From: G965233625 sp965233625
GTDB lineage: Bacteria; Planctomycetota; Planctomycetia; Pirellulales; Pirellulaceae
Length of the DNA stretch: 64,000 nt
Direction of reading: 5' to 3'
Assembly (NCBI GenBank): GCA_965233625.1
Contig: OZ247499.1
Span: 4,092,001-4,156,000 of the forward strand
Positions 44,525-53,872 of the stretch are shown here, one piece after another. Numbering within the stretch: position 1 is the first letter of the stretch; each line of letters opens with the position of its first letter. The translations under genes and the position numbers were made by a program. The notes beneath the pieces were generated by a model. It was not told the DNA's origin, did not search any database, and saw nothing but the letters and a program-made list of their open reading frames with translations.

Positions 44525-44610
44525 GGCCGAGTGGCGGAATTGGCAGACGCCCGGGATTTAAAATCCCGTGGGAGGTAACTCCCGTGCGGGTTCGAGTCCC
44601 GCCTCGGCCA
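44525..44610 (+). tRNA. tRNA-Leu (anticodon UAA)
   Basis: An 86-nucleotide class II tRNA. Acceptor stem GGCCGAG pairs with CTCGGCC, discriminator A. The anticodon stem-loop is CGGGA-TTTAAAA-TCCCG with anticodon TAA, and the long variable arm is GGGAG-GTAA-CTCCC. The T-arm GCGGGTTCGAGTCCCGC is complete. CCA is not encoded (CCTTTT follows), so it must be added enzymatically. It reads UUA codons. It stands alone, 12 bases from the convergent arylsulfatase stop; the downstream T-run may help termination. Confidence 0.97.
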
Positions 44611-44622
44611 CCTTTTCTACGA

Positions 44623-47037
44623 CTATTCAGCCAGCGCGGCCTTCAGCCGGCCTTCGCGGTACTTCTTTAGTTCCGCTTCGGTCAACTTGTGGTCAGCGAT
44701 GCTGATCGTAACTTTTTCGATTTCGCCGTTGAACTTGAAGGGCACTTTGTAGTCTTCACTGATGGGCGTGCCTGTGTCTTCGCCAAAATCGAGTGTCTCG
44801 TCGAGCGACATGCGGAAGGGGATCGAGCGGGGAATCTTCCGCGTGGCGGCTTTCGCACCGTCAACCGTCAGCGTCGCCGTGCCGCTTCCGCCAACGCCGC
44901 CGTCGTAATTGAAATCGACGGTCACCACATGTCTGCCGGGTTTCAACGGTTCCGTGGCAGCCACCTCGTAGCTCGCGACGCCACAGAGGTTGTAGACGAA
45001 GACAGGCTTCCCCTTCAGAACGTATAGGCCGACGCCCGCGAACCGCCCGCCTTGCGTCATCAGCATTCCGCTTGCGCCACCTTCAGGCGCCGTGATGATG
45101 GCGCTGACGCCGAACGACTTGTTCTTGAGATTGGGTGCGCCGCCTTCGGGAATACGGGTCATGCCTTCGTAGTAGGTGAATTCCTTCTTCCCGCGGATAT
45201 TACTGGGCCGGTTGTTCACATCGAGGCGTTTTACTTTGCTGTTGTCGAGCGGCAGTACGTTGTACTTCACGGCCTCGATGTAAAACAGCCGCTGCAATTC
45301 ACGCAGGCGTTGCGGCTCTTGTTCCGCCAGATTGTTCGCCTGGGTGAAGTCTTCTTCGATGTTGTATAGCTCCCAGTTGTAGCCATCGATGGGATCCACT
45401 TTCTTCGCAACACTGACCCAGGGCGGCGTGGTGGGGGTCGTCGTCGCCACCCAGCCGTCGTGGTAGATCGCCCGGTTGGCGAACATCTCGAAGTACTGCG
45501 TCTTACGCTTCGATTCCGCCTTTGCATCGTCGAACGCGTATTTCATGCTGACGCCTTCGACCGGCGCCTGATCAACGCCGTAGACCTGATCCGGCTGAGG
45601 GACGCCGGCAGCTTCGAGAATTGTCGGCAGGACATCAATCACATGATGGAACTGATTGCGGATTTCACCGCGGGCTTTAATACCGGCGGGCCAGCTGATG
45701 GCCATTCCATTGCGCGTGCCGCCAAAATGGCTGGCGATTTGCTTCGTCCACTGGAACGGGGTATCCATCGCGTGAGCCCAGCCGATGGGATAATGGTTGA
45801 AGGTTTTCGGCCCGCCCAGTTCATCCATCCGTTTTAAGACTTCTGAAAAAGGCTCTTTAATGTTGTTGAAGAAGGTCATCTCATTCAGCAGACCCTGCGG
45901 GCTACCCTCGGCGGAGGCGCCATTATCTCCCTGAATGAAGATGATGAGCGTGTTATCGAGTTCTCCCGCCTGATCGATGGCGTCGATGACGCGGCCGATC
46001 TGATGATCGCAATGGGCCAGCGCCGCGCAATAAACTTCCATCATGCGGGCGAAGACCTTCTTCTGGTCAGCATTAAGAGAATCCCAGGCGGGAATCCCAG
46101 GTGATCTTTCAGTCAGCTTGGCGTCCGCTGGCACAATGCCCAGCTTCTTCTGCCGGGCGAAGGTCAGTTCGCGCTGCTTGTCCCAGCCGTCGTCGAATTT
46201 GCCTTTGAATTTCGCGATCCACTCTTTCGGCGCGTGGTGCGGCGCGTGCGCTGTGCCAGGCGCGTAGTACGCCAGAAATGGCTTGTCCGGAGCGACGGCT
46301 TGCTGCATGCGGATCCACTTGATGCACCGGGCCGCCAGGTCCTGATCAAAGTGATAATTAGGGTCGTTCAATGGCGGTTCTGCGGGGCGGGTATTTTCGG
46401 TGATCGCGGGCGCCCACTGGTTGGTGTCGCCACCGACAAAGCCATAGAAATACTCGAAGCCGAGACCCACGGGCCAAAGATCGAATGGTCCAGCCTGACT
46501 CGTCTGCCAGTCGGGTACGTTATGATTCTTCCCGAACCAGGCTGTGTTGTAACCATTCAGTTTCAGAATGTTGCCCAGACCGCGCTTGGTCTTCGGGACG
46601 ACTGTGTTGTAGCCCGGGTAGCCGACCCCGGCTTCCATGATACAGGCCGTTGCAACGCTGTGGTGGTTGCGGCCCGTCAACAGCGCGGCGCGGGTGGGCG
46701 AACAGAGCGCCGTGGTGTGAAAGCGGGTGAACCGTAAACCGTTGTTTGCGACGCGATCAAACGACGGTGTCGGAATGGGGCCACCGAATGTGCTGCTCGC
46801 GCCGAAACCGACATCGTCGGTAAGAATCAGCAGCACGTTGGGGGCGTCCTTCGGCGCGGATACCTCTTGCGGAAAGTCTGTCTTGGACTCCTCCGGCCGC
46901 AAACCGATTGTTCCCTTAAAGGCAGGCTCGCGGACGGGCAGTACACGGCGGTCGAACTCAGGCTCCGCGGCGTTTGCAACATAGGCGCTGGCGATGACCA
47001 GAAGGGTCAGCGGCAGTAAGGTGATGACGCGCTTCAT
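44623..47037 (-). CDS. Large arylsulfatase
   Basis: An 804-residue secreted sulfatase: signal peptide to about residue 23, metal-site LILTDDVGFGASSTFGG (Asp74/75), formylglycine motif CSPTR (Cys112 to Arg116) in LCSPTRAALLTGRNHHSVAT, GKNHNVPDW near 170, and a second metal box FIQGDNGASAEG near 370. The extra C-terminal about 200 residues form a beta-rich domain (VDFNYDGGVGGSGTATLTVD) as in the long arylsulfatases that act on aryl or carbohydrate sulfates. GAGGAGAAAG precedes the ATG. It is divergent from the pectate-lyase-fold gene, with shared palindromes between them, suggesting co-regulated polysaccharide use. Confidence 0.95.
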   Translation of the reverse strand: MKRVITLLPLTLLVIASAYVANAAEPEFDRRVLPVREPAFKGTIGLRPEESKTDFPQEVSAPKDAPNVLLILTDDVGFGASSTFGGPIPTPSFDRVANNGLRFTRFHTTALCSPTRAALLTGRNHHSVATACIMEAGVGYPGYNTVVPKTKRGLGNILKLNGYNTAWFGKNHNVPDWQTSQAGPFDLWPVGLGFEYFYGFVGGDTNQWAPAITENTRPAEPPLNDPNYHFDQDLAARCIKWIRMQQAVAPDKPFLAYYAPGTAHAPHHAPKEWIAKFKGKFDDGWDKQRELTFARQKKLGIVPADAKLTERSPGIPAWDSLNADQKKVFARMMEVYCAALAHCDHQIGRVIDAIDQAGELDNTLIIFIQGDNGASAEGSPQGLLNEMTFFNNIKEPFSEVLKRMDELGGPKTFNHYPIGWAHAMDTPFQWTKQIASHFGGTRNGMAISWPAGIKARGEIRNQFHHVIDVLPTILEAAGVPQPDQVYGVDQAPVEGVSMKYAFDDAKAESKRKTQYFEMFANRAIYHDGWVATTTPTTPPWVSVAKKVDPIDGYNWELYNIEEDFTQANNLAEQEPQRLRELQRLFYIEAVKYNVLPLDNSKVKRLDVNNRPSNIRGKKEFTYYEGMTRIPEGGAPNLKNKSFGVSAIITAPEGGASGMLMTQGGRFAGVGLYVLKGKPVFVYNLCGVASYEVAATEPLKPGRHVVTVDFNYDGGVGGSGTATLTVDGAKAATRKIPRSIPFRMSLDETLDFGEDTGTPISEDYKVPFKFNGEIEKVTISIADHKLTEAELKKYREGRLKAALAE

Positions 47038-47216
47038 CTCAACTTTCTCCTCAAGTGTTTCTTCAACAACGGGTGCGACTCCCGGTAGTGTAAGGCAACA
47101 TGTGGTGAATACAATCTTTTTGCGTGCTCATAGGGACTCGCCGTCAATTGCCTTTGCTGGACCTGCGGGGCGTGAGGCACTATGGTGAAAGTTATATCCG
47201 TCGCCTCCTTACCAGG

Positions 47217-47254
47217 GTGACATAAACATGTCACATTGACCCATAGTGACATGT
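47217..47254. promoter_or_regulatory. Compound palindromes between divergent sulfatase and lyase-fold genes
   Basis: Three half-sites alternate: GTGACA (47217-47222), TGTCAC (47229-47234) and GTGACA (47246-47251). Pairs one and two form GTGACA-N6-TGTCAC. Pairs two and three extend to ACATGTCAC-N11-GTGACATGT (47226-47254), a 9-base perfect inverted repeat. It lies just upstream of the start at 47288 and about 180 bases from the sulfatase start, so it is a good candidate for an operator for a dimeric regulator. Confidence 0.5.
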
Positions 47255-47287
47255 TGACATTGCGATCAACGATAACGAGCCATAGAT

Positions 47288-49915
47288 ATGTCCGTCTTTC
47301 AGCCTTTGCCAACCCGGACAGTTCCGGGTTCAGCACGTCTATTCTCCATTTCTCGTTTTGGTTTTCTCAGCCGTAGGAGACGGCGAGTCAGGTTCGGCTG
47401 CGTTTTCTCGCTTGTCTTGTTCTTGTTGAGTGGTTCGCCTTGTGCTGCGCAGGTGTTGCGGTTTGAAGATGCTTCGCAGGTGGATGTGCCGGGGCGGTTT
47501 GTTTATTCACCGCAGACGCGTGGTTCGCTGCGTAATCAGTCTGCGCGGCCGGTGGCGAAGGCTGGCGTGAAATTGCCTACTGACCTTCAGCCGGGCGATA
47601 GCTTTACGGTGGAGGCGTTTGTGCGTCCTGCCGCGGACCTGAAGTTGCAGCCGCGCGGGTTTAGTGTCGCCATCGGGTGTGGCGGTAAAGATGGTTTGAA
47701 GGTGGGCGTGTATCGCAGTCGCCCGCCGCACAGCTACCACTGGTTTCAGGCGCATGTTTACACCGCCGGACGGAAGGTGCAGCTATCGCGGAATTCTTAT
47801 GGCGGCTTGTCCATGGTGCGTGGTGAAACGCCTTGGCGGCATGTGGCATTCACCTGGGATGCGAAGACGAAGGCCGTTGCGTTCTACCTGGACTATCAGT
47901 TGCAATCTTCCGCCGTGCTCGAGCAGACGCCTTCCTGGGATCTATCCACACTTACCGCCGGCGATATGCCCAAGGGCGCCCGTCGTGAACCTTTCGATGG
48001 AAGCATCGATGAATGTCGTTGTACGGCCAAGGCGCTGCAGCCGTGGGAGTTTCTGCGTGCATCCGATGTGGAGCTGGCGGATGTTGATTTCACGCCAGAG
48101 AAGCATCCCGCGTTTCCTGCTGACTACGGCCACGTAGATGTAAAACTGCACTACGGGGCCATCGGCGATGGCAAGCATGACGACACCGCAGCTATCCGCC
48201 GGGCGTTTGCCGAAAACGAAAACCGCGTGCCGCTGGAATATAAGACCGTCTATTTCCCGGCGGGTGAATATCTCATTACGGACTCGATCCGGTTCAGTCG
48301 CTTCATGGTGGTGCGTGGCGCCGGCGCCGGGAAAACGGTCATCCGCCTAGCCGATAAAGCGAAAGGGTATCAGACGCCCGATGTACCCAAACCTGCGTTC
48401 GCCGTCGGCTACGACTGGCCTTACGTCGGACGCACGCGGCGGCAGCGGGCGGGCAACGCCATTGGCAGCTACATCTTCGATCTTTCCATCCATACAGGCA
48501 GCGGAAATCCGTCGGCCCTGGGTCTGGATTTTCACTGCAACAATCTGGGCTGTATTGAGAATGTGAATATCCGCTCGGGCGATGGCGCCGGGATGGTGGG
48601 CCTGGACTTCAAACGCGGCTGGCCCGGTCCCTGTCTGATGAAGAACATCGAGATCGAAGGTTTCGATTACGGCATCTCGGCGGCACATCGCGAATACAGC
48701 CTCGTCTTCTCTGGCATCCGGCTGCAGAACCAGCGTGTGGCGGCCATCGAGAACGGCGGCAACGTGCTCTCCATGGAGAACGTCACCAGCAACAACAAGG
48801 CGCCTGCCGTGATCAATCGTGGCGGCGGCCTGGTGGTGTTGATCAACAGCCAGCTCAACGGCGGCGATGCGGCCAACACGGCGATCCAGTCAACAAATGC
48901 TTCGGTCTATCTGCGCGACGTGAAGGTTGCGGGCTATGGTCGCACGCTGCACGAAACGCGCGTGGACAAAGAGAAGCAGGAAACCACACTGGCTTCGCAT
49001 GCTGACCCGCAGATTGAAGAGTATTTCACCGGTCCGCAGCAGCAGATGTTTGACGACGGCGGCAAAGGCTCGCTGAAACTGCCGGTCAAACAGACACCCG
49101 TCATCCCGCTGCCTCCGGCATCGCAGTGGGAGAACGTGCGGAATCATGCATCGCTGGTAAAAGAGGGCGACTGGTCCGACGCTATTCAGGCCGCCATCGA
49201 CACGGGCAAACCGCTGGTCTACTTTCCGCCGGGAGAGCGTTACCGCATCGACCAGGATGTCATCATCCGCGGAAGCGTCCGCACGCTGATGGGATCCTCG
49301 CCCAAGTTGAAGGTCGAAAGCGGCATGCCCGGTGCGCCGGAAAACGGCCCGGCGTTCGTGCTGGATAAAACGCTGCCGCAGGTGCAGTTTCACATGCTGA
49401 CGACTGCGCACATCCGCCACGATTCGCCCACGACGTTAATCGTGCGGCACTGCAACGCAGAGCACATCTCGGCAGCCGCCAGTTGCGGTGAGCTGTACAT
49501 CGAGGACTCGGGCGGTAAATTCCGCTTCAACCAGCATCAGCGCGTCTGGGCCAGACAGTTGAATCCGGAAACCAAAGGCGTGCCCGAGGTGATAAACAAC
49601 GGCGGCACGCTGTGGGTGCTGGGAATGAAGACGGAATATCTCAGCACCAAGATTGAGAACCGCAACGGCGCCCGCACAGAATTACTCGGCGGACTGATGT
49701 ATCCGGTGCACGCGGTGAAGGACGAAACGCTGCCGATGTTTATCAACCACAACAGCGATATCTCCCTGGTTCACGGTGTCAGCGTCTACAAGAAGAATCA
49801 CAAGATCTACCTGCAAGACACACAGGGCAACGCGACCCGTAACTCACTTCAGTGGGACTGGGTTTCGGGGCGGCCGTTAACCAATCTGTATCGCAGCACG
49901 CGTCCGCGAAAGTAA
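47288..49915 (+). CDS. Secreted pectate-lyase-fold (right-handed beta-helix) protein
   Basis: An 875-residue exported protein. After a signal segment near residues 36-57 (VFSLVLFLLSGSPCAAQ) comes a LamG-like domain (about 60-260; DSFTVEAFVRPAADL, WRHVAFTWDAKTKAVAFYLD). Then follows a Pectate_lyase_3/GH55-type beta-helix with the hallmark DVKLHYGAIGDGKHDDTAAI (about 280-300) and TVYFPAGEYLITDSIRF. A second helix half begins near WSDAIQAAIDTGKPLVYFPP (about 630). GH55 enzymes are also built from two such halves. Catalytic residues cannot be fixed by eye. The product probably binds or degrades polysaccharide, consistent with the divergent arylsulfatase. Confidence 0.87.
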   Translation: MSVFQPLPTRTVPGSARLFSISRFGFLSRRRRRVRFGCVFSLVLFLLSGSPCAAQVLRFEDASQVDVPGRFVYSPQTRGSLRNQSARPVAKAGVKLPTDLQPGDSFTVEAFVRPAADLKLQPRGFSVAIGCGGKDGLKVGVYRSRPPHSYHWFQAHVYTAGRKVQLSRNSYGGLSMVRGETPWRHVAFTWDAKTKAVAFYLDYQLQSSAVLEQTPSWDLSTLTAGDMPKGARREPFDGSIDECRCTAKALQPWEFLRASDVELADVDFTPEKHPAFPADYGHVDVKLHYGAIGDGKHDDTAAIRRAFAENENRVPLEYKTVYFPAGEYLITDSIRFSRFMVVRGAGAGKTVIRLADKAKGYQTPDVPKPAFAVGYDWPYVGRTRRQRAGNAIGSYIFDLSIHTGSGNPSALGLDFHCNNLGCIENVNIRSGDGAGMVGLDFKRGWPGPCLMKNIEIEGFDYGISAAHREYSLVFSGIRLQNQRVAAIENGGNVLSMENVTSNNKAPAVINRGGGLVVLINSQLNGGDAANTAIQSTNASVYLRDVKVAGYGRTLHETRVDKEKQETTLASHADPQIEEYFTGPQQQMFDDGGKGSLKLPVKQTPVIPLPPASQWENVRNHASLVKEGDWSDAIQAAIDTGKPLVYFPPGERYRIDQDVIIRGSVRTLMGSSPKLKVESGMPGAPENGPAFVLDKTLPQVQFHMLTTAHIRHDSPTTLIVRHCNAEHISAAASCGELYIEDSGGKFRFNQHQRVWARQLNPETKGVPEVINNGGTLWVLGMKTEYLSTKIENRNGARTELLGGLMYPVHAVKDETLPMFINHNSDISLVHGVSVYKKNHKIYLQDTQGNATRNSLQWDWVSGRPLTNLYRSTRPRK

Positions 49916-49954
49916 CACCGCCCGACGACGCCTCACAACCGGTGGTGCATTGCA

Positions 49955-50458
49955 CTATTCAAACGGTGGAAATGCGTCCGTGATGGGTGGGAAGCCGCCT
50001 GGCAACGATAGCGACTGGACAGCACCGCCGCTGACTTTTCTGCGTGGGAACAGCGATTCAATCCAGTCGCGGTCCGCCTCGCGCAGTTCGGCGTACTGCC
50101 ACCCTTCGTCCTCAACGTATTCATGTATCTGGCAGCTTGCAGGAAAATAGATCGTCCACAAGCGTTCGTCTCCGCGGTAGACATGAATCTGATGATCATG
50201 CATCGGATTCAGAGGCGATGAATCGCAGGATTTCCAGTGGGCTCTGTCGTGAATGTGAGCAAGCCGCAACATGGTTGCCGGGTCCGTCACACGGCGGCAT
50301 TGCGGACCGCCTGATCCATCGTCATCCACACAAAACTGCAGCCAGTCCGCCGTTTGCAGGTGTCGCGGTTCTGGTTCTTTTTTCTCAGGAACCAGGTAAA
50401 TATGCTTACAGCCCGATAAGAGCAACAGCAGAGCAAAGCCTGTGAGGGCGGGCCGCAT
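49955..50458 (-). CDS. Lipoprotein of unknown function
   Basis: A 167-residue protein starting MRPALTGFALLLLLSGC, a clear lipobox (Cys17). The ATG at 50458 was chosen over that at 50524, which adds 22 basic residues and overlaps the upstream gene. The mature part carries four or so Cys and several Trp (TADWLQFCVDDDGSGGPQCR; HWKSCDSSPLN; IYFPASCQIHEYVEDEGWQ), suggesting disulfides. No family is recognised. It lies 50 bases downstream of the thioredoxin-protease gene on the same strand, so a link to that protein's redox or protease function is possible. Confidence 0.7.
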   Translation of the reverse strand: MRPALTGFALLLLLSGCKHIYLVPEKKEPEPRHLQTADWLQFCVDDDGSGGPQCRRVTDPATMLRLAHIHDRAHWKSCDSSPLNPMHDHQIHVYRGDERLWTIYFPASCQIHEYVEDEGWQYAELREADRDWIESLFPRRKVSGGAVQSLSLPGGFPPITDAFPPFE

Positions 50459-50507
50459 GAGTTTCACCACGCGTGCAGGTTTAATCCGGCGTCTGCAATA
50501 ACGCGCC

Positions 50508-51893
50508 TTATTCAGACTGAGCACGAATCAGGGGGCCGTCGCTCGCAGCTGCGTGGGCATCGGACTGTTGACGTTGTTTTTCCAGCTTGATTTGCTTGAG
50601 GAACTCTGGCGAGGGATTCTGCAGCAGGATCTGCTGGGGCTCAGCATTGGGGTCGCCCTTGGGACGGACCATGATAAACACTTCCACGCCATCGCCGCGC
50701 GGGGCAGCAGGTGCGGGACGCCCTGGAGGCTGGGTTTCAAGTTTTCCAGTCTGAGGCGTGTTCACCGTCTTGATTTCATAAAGCCGCTGTTGCCCGATGC
50801 GCGCCAGTTGCGTGTGAATGGACGGCAGTGCGGCGTAGATGCCTTCGTCATCGGTCGGATCGGCAGCGTTGCAGATGCCGACTAACTTGCCGGTGGAGTC
50901 AAACAATCCACCGCCGCTGCGTCCGTCTACGGGCTGACCGGCGACCTGGATATTGGCCGGACCATCGTAACGGTTGACGCTGTTGATGCGACTGCGGCGG
51001 ATCGAAGCATCGGCGCCACGGTCGCAGCCAATGCTGAACACGCTAACGCCGCGTTGCGGTTTGAAAGCGGTGGTGCCAACTTCGACAGGCGTTACTTTCA
51101 CGCCGGGCCGCACGCTGATAAGACCAACATCGTGTTTGTCGGCGTCGTAGATAATAAGTGTTCCCCGCGTCGCAGCACGGGTGCCGGGTGCACAGAAGTC
51201 GATCGTAATACGGCCTTTGCCTTTAGAATCGCGGAATACATGGCCGCAGGTCAGAATCAGTGCTTCGTCGCCGTGCGTATCAATAATGGTGCCCGTCGCC
51301 ACCGATTCGCCCGAGGCGTCCGAAACATGAATCCGCACGGTCGCAAGCATCGCCCGGCGTTCCGTTGCCGAGAGACCCGCAAGCTGCGCCGGATCGCACG
51401 CGTCGCCCATCTGCGCGCTTGATGGAGACGCGCCACCCCCTTTGTAACCCGTGTCTTGCGATTCGTCCCGGGCTGATCGCGGCGTAGTTGGAATGGGCGT
51501 TAAATCGAAAGGAGGAGGCGCGTGCCCTTTTTCAGGTAAAGCCAACTGTGGCGTTGACTTCATACCAGGCAGTTTCACACCGCCACGGTTCATCATCTCG
51601 ATCAAGCCCTGGCGGCTCATCGGGCCTTCGTGCCGTGCAAGGACGCGGTTGTTCTTGACGAGCACAAACGTCGGAATCCGCTTCACGCCAAGCTGCTGCT
51701 CTGCGTAGGAACGATGGCGGTCAAAGTCGACGATTTTGACCGGATAGCCCTCCCGTTGCAGGCTATGGACAACAGGCTTCATCTGCTGGCAGGGGCCGCA
51801 CCAAGAGGCGCTTACATCCAGCAGCATGGCGCCGCCGTCCTGGCCGGGTGCTGCCAACGCAGCAAAAAGCATCAGCGATTGCAAAGAGACCAT
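50508..51893 (-). CDS. Thioredoxin-trypsin-like serine protease fusion
   Basis: A 461-residue exported protein. A weak signal segment (1-20) is followed by a thioredoxin domain (about 21-105): active site WCGPC (Cys32/Cys35), cis-Pro at RIPTFVLVKNNRVL. A Pro/Ser-rich linker (about 110-165) leads to an S1-type protease domain (about 182-365) with His218 (LILTCGHVF), Asp255 (KHDVGLISV) and Ser326 (VDGRSGGGLFD), the complete triad. The C-terminal stretch (about 385-461) is Pro/Gln-rich. Thioredoxin and protease activities in one chain suggest reductive opening before cleavage, but this is inference. Confidence 0.9.
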   Translation of the reverse strand: MVSLQSLMLFAALAAPGQDGGAMLLDVSASWCGPCQQMKPVVHSLQREGYPVKIVDFDRHRSYAEQQLGVKRIPTFVLVKNNRVLARHEGPMSRQGLIEMMNRGGVKLPGMKSTPQLALPEKGHAPPPFDLTPIPTTPRSARDESQDTGYKGGGASPSSAQMGDACDPAQLAGLSATERRAMLATVRIHVSDASGESVATGTIIDTHGDEALILTCGHVFRDSKGKGRITIDFCAPGTRAATRGTLIIYDADKHDVGLISVRPGVKVTPVEVGTTAFKPQRGVSVFSIGCDRGADASIRRSRINSVNRYDGPANIQVAGQPVDGRSGGGLFDSTGKLVGICNAADPTDDEGIYAALPSIHTQLARIGQQRLYEIKTVNTPQTGKLETQPPGRPAPAAPRGDGVEVFIMVRPKGDPNAEPQQILLQNPSPEFLKQIKLEKQRQQSDAHAAASDGPLIRAQSE

Positions 51894-52341
51894 CGTTTCC
51901 CTCCGTGGAGTCTAGCCGCGTGAGTTCCTTTCACGCGATCCGTCCGGCTGCACCCTCCGCGATCTCACGGTGCGGGGGAATTCGCTTTGCCTATTTGCCG
52001 CCATCCTTGGCGGAAACGGGCCGCTTTTTCTCCCGGCTTGCGGTGCAGCGACGGGGCACTCTAGAGATTCCCGCAATTTGCGCCAATCGCAGAAAAAAGA
52101 TTAAAGTCTGCGCGACTCTTCAAGATTGTGAGCACCGCAGTGTACTCATTCGGATTAACAGAAGTGCATTCATTTTGAGTTCATTCGTGCTGTGAATCTA
52201 CGGGCTGCCGAAAATCAAAGAAGGCCACAAGTCCTTTCATAAAAGTCACTTGCGTGAATTTCTCCAGGTAAGAAACGCCATTGGCGCGGCTGTTGCGTTT
52301 TCACTTGGCAGCTTCACTTACTTCCCAACACACACTTACGG
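51894..52341. other. 448-base intergenic region
   Basis: Between the divergent thioredoxin-protease and secreted-protein genes. A frame at about 51848-52195 is a shadow with no signature. AT content rises from about 52080 onward, where promoters are likely, but no clear -35/-10 pair was picked. Confidence 0.4.
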
Positions 52342-52902
52342 ATGAAAATTATGAAAATCGCCCAAGTCCTTACTGCTGTTGCCGTTACTGCTGTATTCGC
52401 AACGCTCGCAGCCACTGCCAACGCGCAGTTCTCGGTTGGCGGGTTGAAGCGCATTGATCCAACGAACAAAAATTCCGACGTCCGCAAATCGGCGCGGAAG
52501 TTTGACCAGCATCGTCTGGGTTGGAACCGGCGGCCTGCTGACAGCGGCTATACGCTGCCGGCCTTCAGCAGCGGACCAACCCGCGTTTATCTGGTGAATA
52601 ATACGGGCCGCACGCAGACGTTCCGCATCCACTTCCGCGGCAACAATGCGAATGCACAATCCAACCGCTTTGTCTGGAAGACGGTGGGCGCTGGTCAGAC
52701 GGTGACCTTTAGCTTCAGCAAACTCAACGGCCTGCAGAGAAACGGCAGCCTCTATAAGGTGTGGGCTGAAAACAACCGCGGTCAGCGTTGGGGCGCATCG
52801 TCCGGCGGCTTGAACGGCCGCGGCTGGACGACTACCTACAAGCCGCAGGGCGACATCACCAGCGGCACCATTATCCACCACTACCGCTTCGCACTGCGGT
52901 AG
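52342..52902 (+). CDS. Small secreted basic protein
   Basis: A 186-residue exported protein: signal peptide KIAQVLTAVAVTAVFATLAA, cleavage near ANA-QFS. ATG 52342 or 52351 could start it. The mature part is basic and beta-rich (TRVYLVNNTGRTQTFRIHFR; TVGAGQTVTFSFSKLNGLQR) with no Cys. It resembles small planctomycete secreted proteins of unknown role. It is followed by a strong hairpin terminator at 52975-53020, supporting a single-gene transcription unit. No partner is seen. Confidence 0.75.
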   Translation: MKIMKIAQVLTAVAVTAVFATLAATANAQFSVGGLKRIDPTNKNSDVRKSARKFDQHRLGWNRRPADSGYTLPAFSSGPTRVYLVNNTGRTQTFRIHFRGNNANAQSNRFVWKTVGAGQTVTFSFSKLNGLQRNGSLYKVWAENNRGQRWGASSGGLNGRGWTTTYKPQGDITSGTIIHHYRFALR

Positions 52903-52974
52903 TCAGATCCCCTCACCCATGCCACCCCTCGCCCATGCCACGGTTGCGAGGCTGCCGCCAGCGGCCGACAATAA

Positions 52975-53020
52975 GAAGCCTGGTTGTTTCCTGACGGAAA
53001 TTGCCGGGCTTCTTTCGTTT
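52975..53020 (+). terminator. Rho-independent terminator
   Basis: GAAGCC-tGG ... CCg-GGCTTC forms the outer stem (52975-52983 with 53004-53012), an inner TTTCC-TGAC-GGAAA stem stacks on it, and TTTCGTTT follows. This is the clearest intrinsic terminator noticed in the window, about 70 bases past the secreted-protein gene. Confidence 0.75.
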
Positions 53021-53057
53021 GTACTGGCATGCCCCACCGTTTCACGATAGGCGTTCG

Positions 53058-53744
53058 ATGCGAAGGCTAGCGATCGGCGACATCCACGGCTGTTTCCAGG
53101 CGCTACAGACGCTGGAGCAGTTTGTGGGCATTGCTGAAGACGACCTGGTGATCACGCTGGGCGATTACGTGGACCGCGGGCCTGACTCTTTTGCGGTGGT
53201 GGACTGGCTCATGGCCCGCGCCCGCACCGGGCAACTTCGTCCGCTGCGCGGCAATCACGAGATCGTCATGCTGCAAGCCCGCGAGTGCGAAGAAGATCTG
53301 GAGAACTGGAAAAGTATGGGCGGTCAGGCGACGCTCGATTCTTATTCGCACCTGGGACCGGGCGAACTGGTCGATGTGCCTGGTGGCCATTGGGACTTCT
53401 TGCAGCATGGTCTGCTGGACTATTACGAACAGGAAACCTGCTTCTGCGTGCACGCCGCGGTGCACCCGGACACACCCCTTCATCAGCAGCAAGGCATGTG
53501 GCTGCACTGGGGCAACTTCGATACGCCGATGGGCATCGCGGCGCCCCACCAGTCGGGCAAAACCATGATCTGCGGCCATGCTTCGCAGAAGAATGGCCTG
53601 CCCGCAAATCACGGCCACATTATCTGCATCGACACCTACGCCCACGGCGGCGGCTGGCTGACCTGCCTGGATTTAGACACGCACGAAGCCTGGCAGGCAA
53701 ACCAGCAGGGCGACACCCGGCAGATCGGGATTTCACCAGCCTAA
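53058..53744 (+). CDS. PPP-family serine/threonine phosphatase
   Basis: A 228-residue metallophosphatase. Metal-binding motifs are complete: IGDIHGC (Asp8, His10), LGDYVDRG (about 42-49) and LRGNHE (about 70-75), with the later His in GHASQKNG and the final AHGGGWLTCLD. This is the bacterial PrpA/PrpE-like or ApaH-like group, which removes phosphate from proteins or cleaves dinucleotides. ATG 53058 was chosen; the frame to 53001 runs into the terminator. The gene lies close to the TAXI gene, about 130 bases further, same strand. Exact substrate unknown. Confidence 0.93.
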   Translation: MRRLAIGDIHGCFQALQTLEQFVGIAEDDLVITLGDYVDRGPDSFAVVDWLMARARTGQLRPLRGNHEIVMLQARECEEDLENWKSMGGQATLDSYSHLGPGELVDVPGGHWDFLQHGLLDYYEQETCFCVHAAVHPDTPLHQQQGMWLHWGNFDTPMGIAAPHQSGKTMICGHASQKNGLPANHGHIICIDTYAHGGGWLTCLDLDTHEAWQANQQGDTRQIGISPA

Positions 53745-53872
53745 CTGCATTCTAAAGAGGTGAAGGCGCCCGGCAGGTCTGCGATATTCCGCAACTTTTT
53801 CCGCTTGTGGCGTGACGGGATCTTCGCGTATAAGCCTGCGGGAATTTGTGCGGATGTGCGGGGGATTTTGCG

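Noticed and set aside
44446..44670. 74-residue frame across the tRNA
   Set aside because: It reads through tRNA-Leu and the tail of the antisense sulfatase gene.
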